Assembly (NCBI RefSeq): GCF_946885855.1
Contig: NZ_CAMPHH010000035.1
Coordinates: 1 to 17,759 of the forward strand
Reading direction: 5' to 3'
DNA: 17,759 bases
From: an uncultured Actinotalea sp.
GTDB taxonomy: Bacteria > Actinomycetota > Actinomycetes > Actinomycetales > Cellulomonadaceae
The position numbers and the translations under genes are program-made. Below, piece by piece: positions 8,337 through 15,821 of the stretch. The notes below the pieces were generated by a model that was given only the letters and a program-made list of their open reading frames with translations, made no database searches and was not told the DNA's origin. Numbering within the stretch: position 1 is the first letter of the stretch; each line of letters begins with the position of its first letter.

Positions 8337-8351
8337 CTCGTACCTCCTGCC

Positions 8352-8383
8352 ACTATCGAACACCTGTTCGACGATGTCGTCAA
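8352..8383 (-). promoter_or_regulatory. Candidate HEPN-dinB promoter
   Basis: On the minus strand, TTGACG (8383-8378) matches the -35 consensus in five of six bases and GATAGT (8357-8352) resembles a -10, but their spacing is 20 bp, longer than usual. TCGATA (8359-8354) would give 18 bp. Either way the SOS box lies inside the promoter, a good repressor position. Confidence 0.45.
8356..8371. promoter_or_regulatory. LexA/SOS box
   Basis: TCGAACACCTGTTCGA has perfect TCGAAC and GTTCGA half-sites with a 4-bp spacer, the full-consensus Gram-positive/actinobacterial LexA operator. It lies 20 bp before the HEPN start on one side and 31 bp before the divergent gene start on the other. It sits between the -35 and -10 for the HEPN-dinB side and overlaps the -35 for the other side. 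Confidence 0.88.
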
Positions 8384-8395
8384 GGGCACTACCCT
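8367..8395 (+). promoter_or_regulatory. Candidate promoter giving a leaderless transcript
   Basis: TTCGAC (8367-8372), a 17-bp spacer and TACCCT (8390-8395, TANNNT class). The expected start of transcription, about 7 nt after the -10, falls on the GTG at 8402, and there is no room for a normal ribosome site. Leaderless GTG mRNAs are common in actinobacteria. The -35 overlaps the right half of the SOS box. Confidence 0.5.
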
Positions 8396-8401
8396 TGGGG
8401 G

Positions 8402-9286
8402 GTGCCCGGCCGACACCGCTCCGCCCGGCGCCGTCCCGGCGGCGTCGCGTCCTCGGCCCGCCTGCCGGAGGGTCCGGTCGCGACCTCCTCGGGGACCGTC
8501 GAGCTCAACCGGGACCCGTCCGATCCCCAGGCCGTGACCGTGCTCGTCAACGGCGTGCCCAGCTCGCACCTGGACCTCGCGGACCCGACCTGGCTCGAGT
8601 TCGAGTACATGCAGCACATGGCCGCCGTCGTCGACCTGCTCCCACCAGGACCGATCGACGCGGTGCACCTCGGTGCCGCGGCCTGCGCCCTTCCCCGCCG
8701 GGTCGAGGCGGTGCGCCCGGGGTCGCGGCAGCTCGCCGTCGACGTCGACGCGGAGCTGTTGCGGCTCGTCCGCGAGTGGTTCGCCCTGCCCCGGGCGCCC
8801 CGCCTGCGCCTGCGCGCCGCGGAGGGCCGGGCGACCCTGAGCGGCCTGCCCGACGCGTCGGCCGACCTCGTCGTCCGGGACGCCTTCGCGGGCGACCTCA
8901 CGCCCCGCCACCTCACCACTGCCGAGTTCGTCGCCGAGGTCCGCCGAGTCCTCCGGCCCGGCGGCGTGTACCTCGCGAACTGCGCGGACCGGCCACCGCT
9001 GGCTCTGGCGCGCGCCGAGGTCGCCACGGCGGCCACGGCGTTCGAGGTGGCGCTCCTCGCGGAGCCGGGTCAGCTCAAGGGCCGCCGTTACGGGAACCTC
9101 GTGGTCGCCGGCACCGATGCGGCGGGTCCCGACCTCACCGGTCCCGCGCTCGAGCGGGCGCTCCGGCGGCTCACCGTCCCGGCCACCGCCCTGACCGGCA
9201 GCGCGCTGCGGACCTTCGCCGCAAGCGCCGTGCCCGTGCGCGACGCGCAGCCCTGGGAGCCGGGCACGGACACTCCCCCGGCCTGA
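8402..9286 (+). CDS. Spermidine synthase-like / class I SAM-fold protein
   Basis: A 294-aa protein with the Rossmann SAM-binding pattern of the spermidine synthase superfamily: AVHLGAAACALPR (87-99, in place of the usual GGG motif), LAVDVDAELL (111-120, acidic D114/D116), VVRDAFAGDLTPRHL (157-171) and VLRPGGVYLAN (183-193). In relatives the D-A-F segment carries catalytic acidic residues, and D160/D165 may correspond. The degenerate glycine motif makes a true aminopropyltransferase role uncertain; a methyltransferase or non-polyamine role is possible. The GTG at 8402 is chosen by frame and promoter position. A later in-frame GTG (VELNRDP, residue 33) is an alternative, though the codons before it are also plausible. 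Transcribed divergently from HEPN-dinB. Confidence 0.7.
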   Translation: MPGRHRSARRRPGGVASSARLPEGPVATSSGTVELNRDPSDPQAVTVLVNGVPSSHLDLADPTWLEFEYMQHMAAVVDLLPPGPIDAVHLGAAACALPRRVEAVRPGSRQLAVDVDAELLRLVREWFALPRAPRLRLRAAEGRATLSGLPDASADLVVRDAFAGDLTPRHLTTAEFVAEVRRVLRPGGVYLANCADRPPLALARAEVATAATAFEVALLAEPGQLKGRRYGNLVVAGTDAAGPDLTGPALERALRRLTVPATALTGSALRTFAASAVPVRDAQPWEPGTDTPPA

Positions 9287-9386
9287 GCCGGCCTCGCCGG
9301 TGACCGCAGGATGCCGCAGCGCCGGACCGGACCGGCTGCACAGGACCCGGACGAGGCCGGTCGGGGCAGGCAGGACCGACCGGACA

Positions 9387-9425
9387 CGACGGAGGCCGCA
9401 CCCCGATGGGATGCGGCCTCCGTCG
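9387..9425. terminator. Bidirectional terminator between convergent genes
   Basis: Arms 9387-9400 and 9412-9425 pair over 14 bp, followed by one mismatch and a further CCC/GGG closing a 3-nt loop. It is placed between the plus-strand spermidine-synthase-like gene (ends 9286) and the minus-strand cold-shock gene (ends 9444). Confidence 0.8.
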
Positions 9426-9443
9426 CGGTCTCGGTGCGTCCGG

Positions 9444-9647
9444 TCAGAGCGGACGGACCTTCTCGGCCTGCGGACCCTTGGGGCCCTGCGTGATCTCGAA
9501 CTCGACCCGCTGGGCCTCCTCGAGCGACTTGTAGCCCTGCGTCTCGATCGCCGAGTAGTGCACGAAGACGTCGGCACCGCCGCCGTCCTGGGCGATGAAC
9601 CCGTAGCCCTTCTCCGCGTTGAACCACTTCACGGAACCCTGCGCCAT
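9444..9647 (-). CDS. Cold-shock protein (CspA family)
   Basis: A 67-aa single cold-shock domain of standard size. It starts [20 protein letters not shown]1 is KGYGFI (13-18) and RNP2 is DVFVHYS (26-32), with the acidic and glycine-rich C-terminal strand [13 protein letters not shown]. It binds single-stranded RNA/DNA and acts as an RNA chaperone in the cytoplasm. The ATG has AGGA 5 nt upstream; longer versions of the frame cover GC-rich upstream DNA and are not credible. It stands alone, with its own terminator and a leader of up to about 200 bp containing a hairpin. Confidence 0.96.
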   Translation of the reverse strand: MAQGSVKWFNAEKGYGFIAQDGGGADVFVHYSAIETQGYKSLEEAQRVEFEITQGPKGPQAEKVRPL

Positions 9648-9684
9648 GCTCGTCCTGTCCTTCTGTCCGTCCGGGGACGTCGTT

Positions 9685-9705
9685 GGTCGGGCCCTGTACC
9701 CGACC
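9685..9705 (-). promoter_or_regulatory. Hairpin upstream of the cold-shock gene
   Basis: GGTCGGG (9685-9691) and CCCGACC (9699-9705) pair exactly around a 7-nt loop, 38 bp before the start. Cold-shock mRNAs often have structured leaders, so this may be a 5'UTR element. I could not place the promoter, so it could also lie upstream of it. Confidence 0.3.
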
Positions 9706-9858
9706 GTCCTGTCGCAATCGGTCCGACGTCCTGCCCCGGGGACCGGAGAAGGCCTGACATGGGCCCTGCGGCCCTGGGTCATGCGTCCGTACGTCACTGC
9801 AACGGCGCTCAGTGTGGCACGCACCACTCGTCGTGCGCCATAGCCCCGACGTGCAGGT

Positions 9859-11238
9859 TCATCCCTTCGGGGGCACCGTCGGCGGCCCCGTCGGGGACGC
9901 CTCCTGCGCGCCCGTCGACCGCGCTCGACGCCGTGCGACGACCTCGCGCAGCGGGGGCACCACGACACCCTCGGCCCGCATCGCCGCCCGGGTGCGGGCG
10001 CGGCTGACGAGCACCACGGCGAGGACGAGCGCCCACGGCACCACCAGGACGCCGAAGCCCCACCGGAACGCCTCGAGCGACAGCGCGCCGGCGCCGGCCT
10101 CGGCCGCCGTGTCGAGGACGACCCCCACGGCGAGGAGACCCACGACCGCCACGGCGAACCCACCACCGTTGACGACGGCGGTCGCGGTGCCCAGGCGCTG
10201 CGGTGGGTTCGCCGTGCGGGCGAAGTCGAAGCCGATCGCCGAGGCCGGCCCGCCGACCGCCGTCACGACGACCAGGAGGACGAGGAGCCACAGCGGGCTG
10301 GGCTCGTCCCGGACGAGGACCGCGGCCCACACCGCGGCGACGGCGACCGCCGTCGTCAGCACCATCCACGAGCGCCGCAACGGGTGCCGTCCGGTCAGGA
10401 CGCCGACGACCGGCCCCGTCACGGCGACCGTCGCGACGTTGACGGTCAGCAGGACGCCCGCCGTGGCCGGCGAGAGGCCCTGCGCGACGGTGAGGAACGG
10501 GAAGCCCCACAGGAGGACGAAGACCGTCTGGGGGAACTGCGTCACCGCGTGGGTGGACACCCCCAGCCAGGTGCCGGGCCGGGCGAGGACCGCCCGCAGC
10601 GGCATCACCAGCCCGCCGGTCCCGGAGACCACCTTGGTACCTGCTGGGGCGTCCCGGACACCGGCGGCCGCGCCGATCGCCGCCACCAGCCCCACGACCG
10701 CCAGGCCGACGAAGGTGGGGGTCCAGCCGGCCACGTGGAGCACCGCCACGACCGGGACGGCGGAGACGACCTGCCCGAGCTGGCCGACGAGGCCCGTCAG
10801 CTGGGTGAACAGCGGCGCCCGGTGCGGCGGGAACCACAGCGCCACCAGGCGCAGGACCGAGATGAACGTCGCTGCGTCACCGGCTCCCACGAGGACGCGC
10901 CCCGCGAGGGCGCCCAGGACGTCGTCGGCGAGGGCGAGCCAGAGCTGCCCGGCTGCCATGAGCAGCGCGCCGAGCACGAGGAGCGCACGCGAACCGAAGC
11001 GGTCCAGGAGGAGCCCCATGGGGACCTGCAGCGCCGCGTAGACGGCGACCTGGACGACGACGAAGGAGGACAGCACGGTCGCGCTGACCGCGTAGCGCTC
11101 CACCGCCTCGACACCGACCACCCCGAAGGAGGTGCGATGCAGCACGGCCACGACGTAGACGGCGACGGCGACGCCCCACACGCCGGCGGGGCTCCGCGGC
11201 ACCGGAGGCCGTGCCGGGCGACGTCCCGGGCCGGTCAC
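9859..11238 (-). CDS. MFS transporter
   Basis: A 459-aa protein with about 12 hydrophobic helices and a basic N-terminal tail. HRTSFGV (34-40) follows the first helix, and MFS motif A appears as [13 protein letters not shown] with DRFGSR at 79-84 in the loop between helices 2 and 3. A long cytoplasmic, Arg-rich C-terminal tail starts near 415. It resembles actinobacterial MFS permeases of unassigned substrate; no substrate can be read from the sequence. The GTG at 11238 is the most upstream start in frame, with a weak GGCGG before it. It starts 60 bp after the PAC2 gene stop with no clear terminator between, so the two may be cotranscribed. Confidence 0.87.
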   Translation of the reverse strand: MTGPGRRPARPPVPRSPAGVWGVAVAVYVVAVLHRTSFGVVGVEAVERYAVSATVLSSFVVVQVAVYAALQVPMGLLLDRFGSRALLVLGALLMAAGQLWLALADDVLGALAGRVLVGAGDAATFISVLRLVALWFPPHRAPLFTQLTGLVGQLGQVVSAVPVVAVLHVAGWTPTFVGLAVVGLVAAIGAAAGVRDAPAGTKVVSGTGGLVMPLRAVLARPGTWLGVSTHAVTQFPQTVFVLLWGFPFLTVAQGLSPATAGVLLTVNVATVAVTGPVVGVLTGRHPLRRSWMVLTTAVAVAAVWAAVLVRDEPSPLWLLVLLVVVTAVGGPASAIGFDFARTANPPQRLGTATAVVNGGGFAVAVVGLLAVGVVLDTAAEAGAGALSLEAFRWGFGVLVVPWALVLAVVLVSRARTRAAMRAEGVVVPPLREVVARRRARSTGAQEASPTGPPTVPPKG

Positions 11239-11298
11239 CCGCCGGCCCGTGGCGCGACCCGGCTCACCGCCACGTCACGGCCCAGGTCGGGGCCGAGG

Positions 11299-12237
11299 TC
11301 ACAGCCCTGGTCCGTCCCCGCCCTGCTGGGCCAGGAAGCGCTCGAACTCCTCGCCCAGCTCGTCGGCGGTCGGCAGCTCGCTGGTCTCCGCCAGCAGGCT
11401 GGTCCGACCGACCGCCCGCGCGAACGAGTCGTACTGCTCCTCGAGCGCCCGGACCACGGCGGCCACGTCGTCGGAGGCCTCCACCTGGCGGTCCACCTCG
11501 AGCGCGGCCGCGCGCGCAGCCTCCTCCAGCTCAGGGGTGGCGAGCTCCAGGCCCGTCGCCCGCTCCACGTGCTCGAGCGCCACCTGCGAGGCGCGGGGGA
11601 AGGCGGACTGCGCCAGGTAGTGCGGGACGTGCACCGCGAACCCGACCGCGTCGTGCCCGGCCTCGCCGAGGCGGAACTCCAGCAGCGCGCTCACGCTCGC
11701 CGGCACCTGCACGGTGCCGAACCAGGAGGTGTGCTCCTGCACGAGCTCCGGCCGGGTGCCGTGGGCCGTGAGCCCGAGCGGCCGCGTGTGGGGGACGCCC
11801 ATCGGGATGCCGTGCACCCCGACGACGAGCGGGACGGCGAACCGCTCGACGACCTCACGGACGGCGCCGACGAACCGCTCCCACTGGACGTCCGGCTCGA
11901 CCCCGTGCAGCAGGAGGAAGGGCACGTCCTCGCCGTCACGCACGACGTCGACCACGATCGTGGGCTCGTCGTAGGCGGCCCAGTGCGTCGAGCTGAACGT
12001 CATGGTGGGCCGCCGGGAGCGGTAGTCCACCAGCAGGTCGGCGTCGAAGGTCACCAGGCGCTGGACGTCGAAGCGTCCGGTCAGGTGCTCGGCGACGCCC
12101 TGGCCCGCCGCGCCGGCGTCGACGAAGCCCCGGATCGTGTGCACGAGGACCGGACCGGGCGTGCCGTCCGTGGTCCGCTCCGTGAGCTCGCGGGCGACGT
12201 CCTCGTCCACGGTGTACAGGTGCTGGTGCTCGTGCAT
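11299..12237 (-). CDS. PAC2-family protein (proteasome assembly chaperone-like)
   Basis: A 312-aa soluble protein of normal length for actinobacterial PAC2 (PF09754) members. Typical segments are LVHTIRGFVDAGAAGQGVAEHL (split across 31-52), the RLVTFDADLLVDYRSRRP stretch (60-77), a central FLLLHGVEPDVQW, then GVHGIPMGVPHTRPL and a helical C-terminus ending in an acidic ELGEEFERFLAQQ. Actinomycetes have 20S proteasomes, and PAC2 relatives are suspected assembly factors or ATP-grasp partners, but the role of this bacterial group is not established. The ATG has GGAGGA 6 nt upstream. Confidence 0.88.
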   Translation of the reverse strand: MHEHQHLYTVDEDVARELTERTTDGTPGPVLVHTIRGFVDAGAAGQGVAEHLTGRFDVQRLVTFDADLLVDYRSRRPTMTFSSTHWAAYDEPTIVVDVVRDGEDVPFLLLHGVEPDVQWERFVGAVREVVERFAVPLVVGVHGIPMGVPHTRPLGLTAHGTRPELVQEHTSWFGTVQVPASVSALLEFRLGEAGHDAVGFAVHVPHYLAQSAFPRASQVALEHVERATGLELATPELEEAARAAALEVDRQVEASDDVAAVVRALEEQYDSFARAVGRTSLLAETSELPTADELGEEFERFLAQQGGDGPGL

Positions 12238-12309
12238 CGTTCCTCCGAGGCTCGGGAGATCCTCCGGTGACGGAACGCGGTGCCGCCGTGGGCCATTCCC
12301 GCCGGTGGC

Positions 12310-12328
12310 GCGGCGCCGGGGGCGCCGC
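12310..12328 (-). terminator. Hairpin after the signalling operon
   Basis: GCGGCGCC (12310-12317) and GGCGCCGC (12321-12328) form a perfect 8-bp stem with a GGG loop, 6 nt beyond the response-regulator stop. It has no T-run. Position suggests it ends the three-gene signalling transcript and separates it from the PAC2 gene. Confidence 0.5.
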
Positions 12329-12333
12329 TGGTG

Positions 12334-12771
12334 TCAGTGGCGCGGCAGCCGCACCACGGACACGAAGAAGTCGTCGATCTGCCGGACGACCTCGATGAAG
12401 CGCGAGAAGTCGACGGGCTTGGTCACGTACGCGTTCGCGTGCAGCGAGTAGCTCCGCAGCACGTCCTCCTCGGCCTCCGAGGTGGTCAGCACGACCACGG
12501 GGATGCTCCGCAGCGTGTCGTCGCTCTTCATCGCGGCGAGCACCTCACGGCCGTCCATCCGCGGCAGGTTGAGGTCCAGGAGCACGAGGTCGGGCGTCGG
12601 CGCGTCCGCGAACTCGCCCTCGCGCCGCAGGTACTGCATCGCCTCGGCGCCGTCGCTGACGACGGCGAGCCGGTTGGCGACCTTGTTCTCCTCGAACGCC
12701 TCACGGGTCATGAGCACGTCACCCGGGTCGTCCTCGACGAGCAGCACGTCGATGGGGGCCTGGTCCGGCAT
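12334..12771 (-). CDS. Single-domain response regulator (Rcp1-like)
   Basis: A 145-aa stand-alone receiver domain with no output domain. The acidic pocket is E13-D14-D15 in LLVEDDPGD, the phospho-acceptor D66 in [11 protein letters not shown], the switch Thr T96 in VVLTTS and the invariant Lys K118 in VTKPVD. The VEDDPGD start and the inserted loop [12 protein letters not shown] are typical of Rcp1-type regulators paired with phytochrome-like kinases. It follows the kinase gene with one intervening base (TGA-C-ATG), so it is the likely phosphorylation partner. With no effector domain it must act by protein contact or as a phosphate sink. Confidence 0.93.
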   Translation of the reverse strand: MPDQAPIDVLLVEDDPGDVLMTREAFEENKVANRLAVVSDGAEAMQYLRREGEFADAPTPDLVLLDLNLPRMDGREVLAAMKSDDTLRSIPVVVLTTSEAEEDVLRSYSLHANAYVTKPVDFSRFIEVVRQIDDFFVSVVRLPRH

Positions 12772-12772
12772 G

Positions 12773-14416
12773 TCAGCCGTCCTTCCCGGCGCCGGAGGCA
12801 GCCGTCTCGGGGGTGCTCGCGGCGTCCGCCTCGGGCAGGTGGGGTGCGATCTGCGGGTCGGCGGGCAGGGTCCACCGGATCCGGGTGCCCTCGGTGACCG
12901 AGGTGTCGATCCAGATGTGCCCGCCGTGGTACTCGACGATCTTCTTGCAGAGGGCCAGGCCGATGCCCGTGCCCTCGTACACGTCCTTGGGGTGGAGCCG
13001 CTGGAAGATGACGAAGACCCGGTCGGCGTACTGGGCGTCGATCCCGATGCCGTTGTCCTCGCAGGCGAACTCCCAGCAGTCGCCGTCCCGCTCCGCCGTG
13101 ATCCGCACGTGCGGGGGCCGGTCGGGATGACGGAACTTCAGCGCGTTGCCGACGAGGTTCTGCAGGAGCTGGACCAGGAGCGGCCCCTCCCCCTGCACCA
13201 CCGGCAGGTCGGGGGCCTCGACCCGCGCGCCGGCCTCCTCGATCACCGGCTCCAGGTCGGAGCGGACCTGGTCGAGCGCCCGAGCCATGTCGACGTCGCC
13301 GACCTCGCCGCCGATCCGGCCGACGCGGGAGAAGCTGAGCAGGTCGTTGATGAGGCGCTGCATGCGCTTCGCGCCGTCCACCGCGAAGTGGATGTACTGG
13401 TCGGCCCGCTCGTCGAGCTGGCCCTCGTACCGCTTGGCCAGGAGCTGGGTGAAGCTCGCGATCTTGCGGAGCGGCTCCTGCAGGTCGTGCGACGCGACGT
13501 AGGCGAACTGCTCGAGGTCCCGGTTGGAGCGCCGGAGGTCCTCCGCCTGCTCCTGGAGCAGCTGGTGCGACGTCTCCACCTCCGCCTTCGCGGCGGTGGC
13601 CTCTGCCACGAGCCGGGCCAGACGCGAGCGCATCTGCTCCACGTCGGCGCCGACCTCGCCGACCTCGGCGGGCCCCTCGGCGCCGACCCGGTGGTCCAGG
13701 TCACCGTCGGCCACGCGGCGCGCGTCCGCCGCGAGGCGGGTCAGCGGGACGGTGATCCAGCGCTGGAGGAAGACCCAGAGCAGCACGCCGACGAGGACGG
13801 CGGCCACCACGAGGAGCACCATCGCGACGACGAGCACGTCCCGCCAGGACTCCAGCTCTCCCACGACGGACGCTCGCTCGGCGCGCAGGATGTCGAGGTA
13901 CTCCTCCGCCCCGGTGCGGACCGGCTCGAAGAGCAGCCGCCCCTCCTCGATCTGCTCCGAGGTGACGGACGCGGAGCCCTGGGTCTGCACCTGGTCGATG
14001 ATCGGGAGGGCGAATTCCTCGTACCACCGCAGCACCGCCTCCTGGGCGGGCTGCACGGCCACGAGGGCGGGGTGATCGGGCCCGAAGCGCTCCTCCAGGA
14101 GCTCGACCGCGTTCACCTCCGGCTCGGCGGCCGCCGCCGTCGCGTCCCCCTCCACGAGGAGGTCGAACGGCTCGAGGGTCACCGGGTCACCGGTGAGGGC
14201 GTAGCCACGGACCGCGGTCTCCGCGTTCACCACGGACAGGTAGCCCGTCGTGCCCTGGTTGATGGTGAGGAAGTACACGCCGACGACGTCCTCGAGCTTG
14301 CGGTCCAGCTGGACCAGCGCGGTGCCCGTCGCGGCCACCATGATCGCGAGAACCACGCCGGCGACCGTCAGGGCGAGCTGCAGCCTGCGCCGCAGCGAGT
14401 CGGCGCCCCGCCTCAC
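12773..14416 (-). CDS. Membrane sensor histidine kinase (CHASE3-HAMP-HisKA-HATPase)
   Basis: A 547-aa kinase. TM1 spans about 13-35, an extracytoplasmic CHASE3-like domain about 37-185 (with [18 protein letters not shown] at 60-77), TM2 about 193-217 and HAMP about 217-270. A coiled-coil linker leads to the H-box ([16 protein letters not shown]310), N-box ([10 protein letters not shown]424), G1 (DNGIGID, 454-460) and G2 ([11 protein letters not shown]). All catalytic motifs are intact. The kinase core resembles the phytochrome-like subgroup that signals to Rcp1-type regulators. The GTG at 14416 overlaps the upstream stop (GTGA); the longer open frame upstream is antisense-like Arg/Gly sequence inside the phosphatase gene and is rejected. 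The C-terminal 25 residues are a low-complexity Ala/Thr/Ser tail. Confidence 0.93.
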   Translation of the reverse strand: MRRGADSLRRRLQLALTVAGVVLAIMVAATGTALVQLDRKLEDVVGVYFLTINQGTTGYLSVVNAETAVRGYALTGDPVTLEPFDLLVEGDATAAAAEPEVNAVELLEERFGPDHPALVAVQPAQEAVLRWYEEFALPIIDQVQTQGSASVTSEQIEEGRLLFEPVRTGAEEYLDILRAERASVVGELESWRDVLVVAMVLLVVAAVLVGVLLWVFLQRWITVPLTRLAADARRVADGDLDHRVGAEGPAEVGEVGADVEQMRSRLARLVAEATAAKAEVETSHQLLQEQAEDLRRSNRDLEQFAYVASHDLQEPLRKIASFTQLLAKRYEGQLDERADQYIHFAVDGAKRMQRLINDLLSFSRVGRIGGEVGDVDMARALDQVRSDLEPVIEEAGARVEAPDLPVVQGEGPLLVQLLQNLVGNALKFRHPDRPPHVRITAERDGDCWEFACEDNGIGIDAQYADRVFVIFQRLHPKDVYEGTGIGLALCKKIVEYHGGHIWIDTSVTEGTRIRWTLPADPQIAPHLPEADAASTPETAASGAGKDG

Positions 14417-15597
14417 GGGCGACCGCCCCAGCCCAGCACCACGAGCGCGGTGTCGTCCACGAGGTCGCCCCCGTGGCGGGCCCGAACGGCCTCGAGGATC
14501 CGGTCGACGAGCGGACGACGCGCTGCGCGCGGGTCCTCCGCCGCCTCCGCGCGCACCTGCTCGGCCATGACCTCCATGAGCCCCTCCTCGCCGAGCCGGG
14601 CGCTGCCGCCGTCGATCGTGGTCTCCAGGACGCCGTCGGTGAACAGGACGATGCGCCACTGCTCACCGAGCTCGACGCGCTGCGACCGCCAGCCGCCGTG
14701 GACCGGGATGCCCAGCGCGCGACCCCGCAGGTCGGTCGGCATCGCGGTCGTCGTCGGGCCGAGGAGGAACGGCGTGGGGTGCCCGCAGAGGAAGAGGTCG
14801 AGCGCGCGCCGGTCGGGGTGGACGACGACCATGACGGCGGTCGCGAAGATCTCCGGCCGGCCGCGCTCGGCGGCGAGGATCTGCTCCGTCACGTCGAGAA
14901 CCTGCTCAGCCGGCAGGCCGGCGAGGACCGACGTGCGCCACGCGGTCCGCAGCGTCGCGCCGAGCGCCGCCTCGTCCGGACCGTGGCCCGCGACGTCGCC
15001 GACGATCGCCGCCACCGAGCCGTCGGAGCGCTCGACGACGTCGTAGAAGTCCCCGCCCAGCAGCCCGTCCCGGCCGGCCCGGTACCCCACGAGGACCTCG
15101 AGGGCGCCGTCCGCGACCAGCGGCGTGGGCAGCAGCGCCCGCTCCAGCCGGCTCGTCTCGGACGCGCGCAGCTGGGCGCGGTACAGGTCGCGCTCCTGGA
15201 TCTCCGCGTGCCGCCGCTGGATGGCGTACCGCACGGCGCGGGCCAGAAGCTCCGGGCTGACGTCGCCCTTGACGAGGTAGTCCTGCGCGCCGGCCGCGAC
15301 GGCCCGCAGGCCCGCAGCCGACTCGGCCATGCCGGTCAGCACGACGACGGCCGGCGTGCGCGGCGAGGCGAGGATCCGCTCGAGCGCGCCGATCCCCGCC
15401 GCGTCCGGGAGCCCCAGGTCCAGGAGCACGCAGTCGACCTCGAGCATCTCGGCCGCGCTCTCCAGGTCCCGCGCCCGGCGCAGGTCCACGGCGAGGTTCG
15501 CGTCGCTGAAGAGCTCCTCCACGAGAAGGGCGTCGCCGTCGTCGTCCTCGACGAGCAGCACGCGGAGGGCACGTGGGTTCGACTCGACTGCCAGCAC
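14413..15597 (-). CDS. Receiver-PP2C serine phosphatase (RsbU/SpoIIE-like fused response regulator)
   Basis: A 394-aa fusion. The receiver domain (about 12-125) has E17/D18/D19, phospho-acceptor D60 in [12 protein letters not shown]88 and K110. A helical linker (125-155) leads to a SpoIIE/PP2C domain with the metal-binding residues D183 (GGDFYDVV), D201 (GDVAGHG), D321 (LFTDGVLE) and D381-D382 (DDTALVVL), all present. Such proteins dephosphorylate an STAS anti-anti-sigma factor when activated, releasing a stress sigma factor or other target. No STAS or anti-sigma gene is in the window. The GTG at 15597 is preceded by GGAGGAG; the long upstream open frame is antisense to the promoter region. 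First gene of the coupled operon with the kinase and regulator. Confidence 0.93.
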   Translation of the reverse strand: MLAVESNPRALRVLLVEDDDGDALLVEELFSDANLAVDLRRARDLESAAEMLEVDCVLLDLGLPDAAGIGALERILASPRTPAVVVLTGMAESAAGLRAVAAGAQDYLVKGDVSPELLARAVRYAIQRRHAEIQERDLYRAQLRASETSRLERALLPTPLVADGALEVLVGYRAGRDGLLGGDFYDVVERSDGSVAAIVGDVAGHGPDEAALGATLRTAWRTSVLAGLPAEQVLDVTEQILAAERGRPEIFATAVMVVVHPDRRALDLFLCGHPTPFLLGPTTTAMPTDLRGRALGIPVHGGWRSQRVELGEQWRIVLFTDGVLETTIDGGSARLGEEGLMEVMAEQVRAEAAEDPRAARRPLVDRILEAVRARHGGDLVDDTALVVLGWGGRP

Positions 15598-15685
15598 CTC
15601 GCCCCTCTCCTCCCGCGGTCCGCTCCCCCGCCGCTGCCCGACGGTCCGCCCGGACGGCACCGAGGTGGCGCCGGTCTGCGCGACG

Positions 15686-15691
15686 ATCCTA
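15686..15691 (-). promoter_or_regulatory. Candidate -10 of the phosphatase-kinase operon
   Basis: On the minus strand TAGGAT (15691-15686) fits TANNNT, 89 bp before the phosphatase start. No recognisable -35 is present at the usual distance, so the promoter may use another sigma factor or may be elsewhere. Confidence 0.25.
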
Positions 15692-15774
15692 GTCGGACGG
15701 CGACGGCGCGCCCGATGAGGGGCGCCGACGGCGCGTCCTCGACCGGTGCGCGCCCGAGGACCTCCGGCAGGGCG

Positions 15775-15780
15775 GATAAT
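15775..15780 (+). promoter_or_regulatory. Candidate -10 of the HelD/HelR-like gene
   Basis: GATAAT, one of the few AT-rich spots here, lies 41 bp before the GTG start. No good -35 is visible. The 19-bp palindromic rifamycin-associated element known upstream of helR in some actinomycetes is not recognisable in 15598-15821. Confidence 0.4.
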
Positions 15781-15821
15781 GGACGGCCCGTTCCGCGCGC
15801 GTGGACGCCCCAGGGGGATCC

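Noticed and set aside
7901..8401. N-terminal extension of the spermidine-synthase-like protein
   Set aside because: This part of the open frame is antisense to the HEPN gene and passes through the SOS box and promoters; its translation is low-complexity Arg/Pro/Ala.
9648..10166. Long minus-strand extension of the cold-shock gene
   Set aside because: Low-complexity Arg/Ser/Pro sequence overlapping the MFS gene; cold-shock proteins are about 67 aa and the ATG at 9647 fits exactly.
14417..14659. Upstream extension of the histidine kinase
   Set aside because: It lies within the phosphatase gene in another frame and is Arg/Gly-rich. The GTGA overlap at 14416 gives a normal start just before TM1.
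15598..15821. Rifamycin-associated element upstream of the HelR-like gene
   Set aside because: I looked for the GGGGCTT...AAGCCCC-type 19-bp palindrome on both strands and found nothing resembling it.
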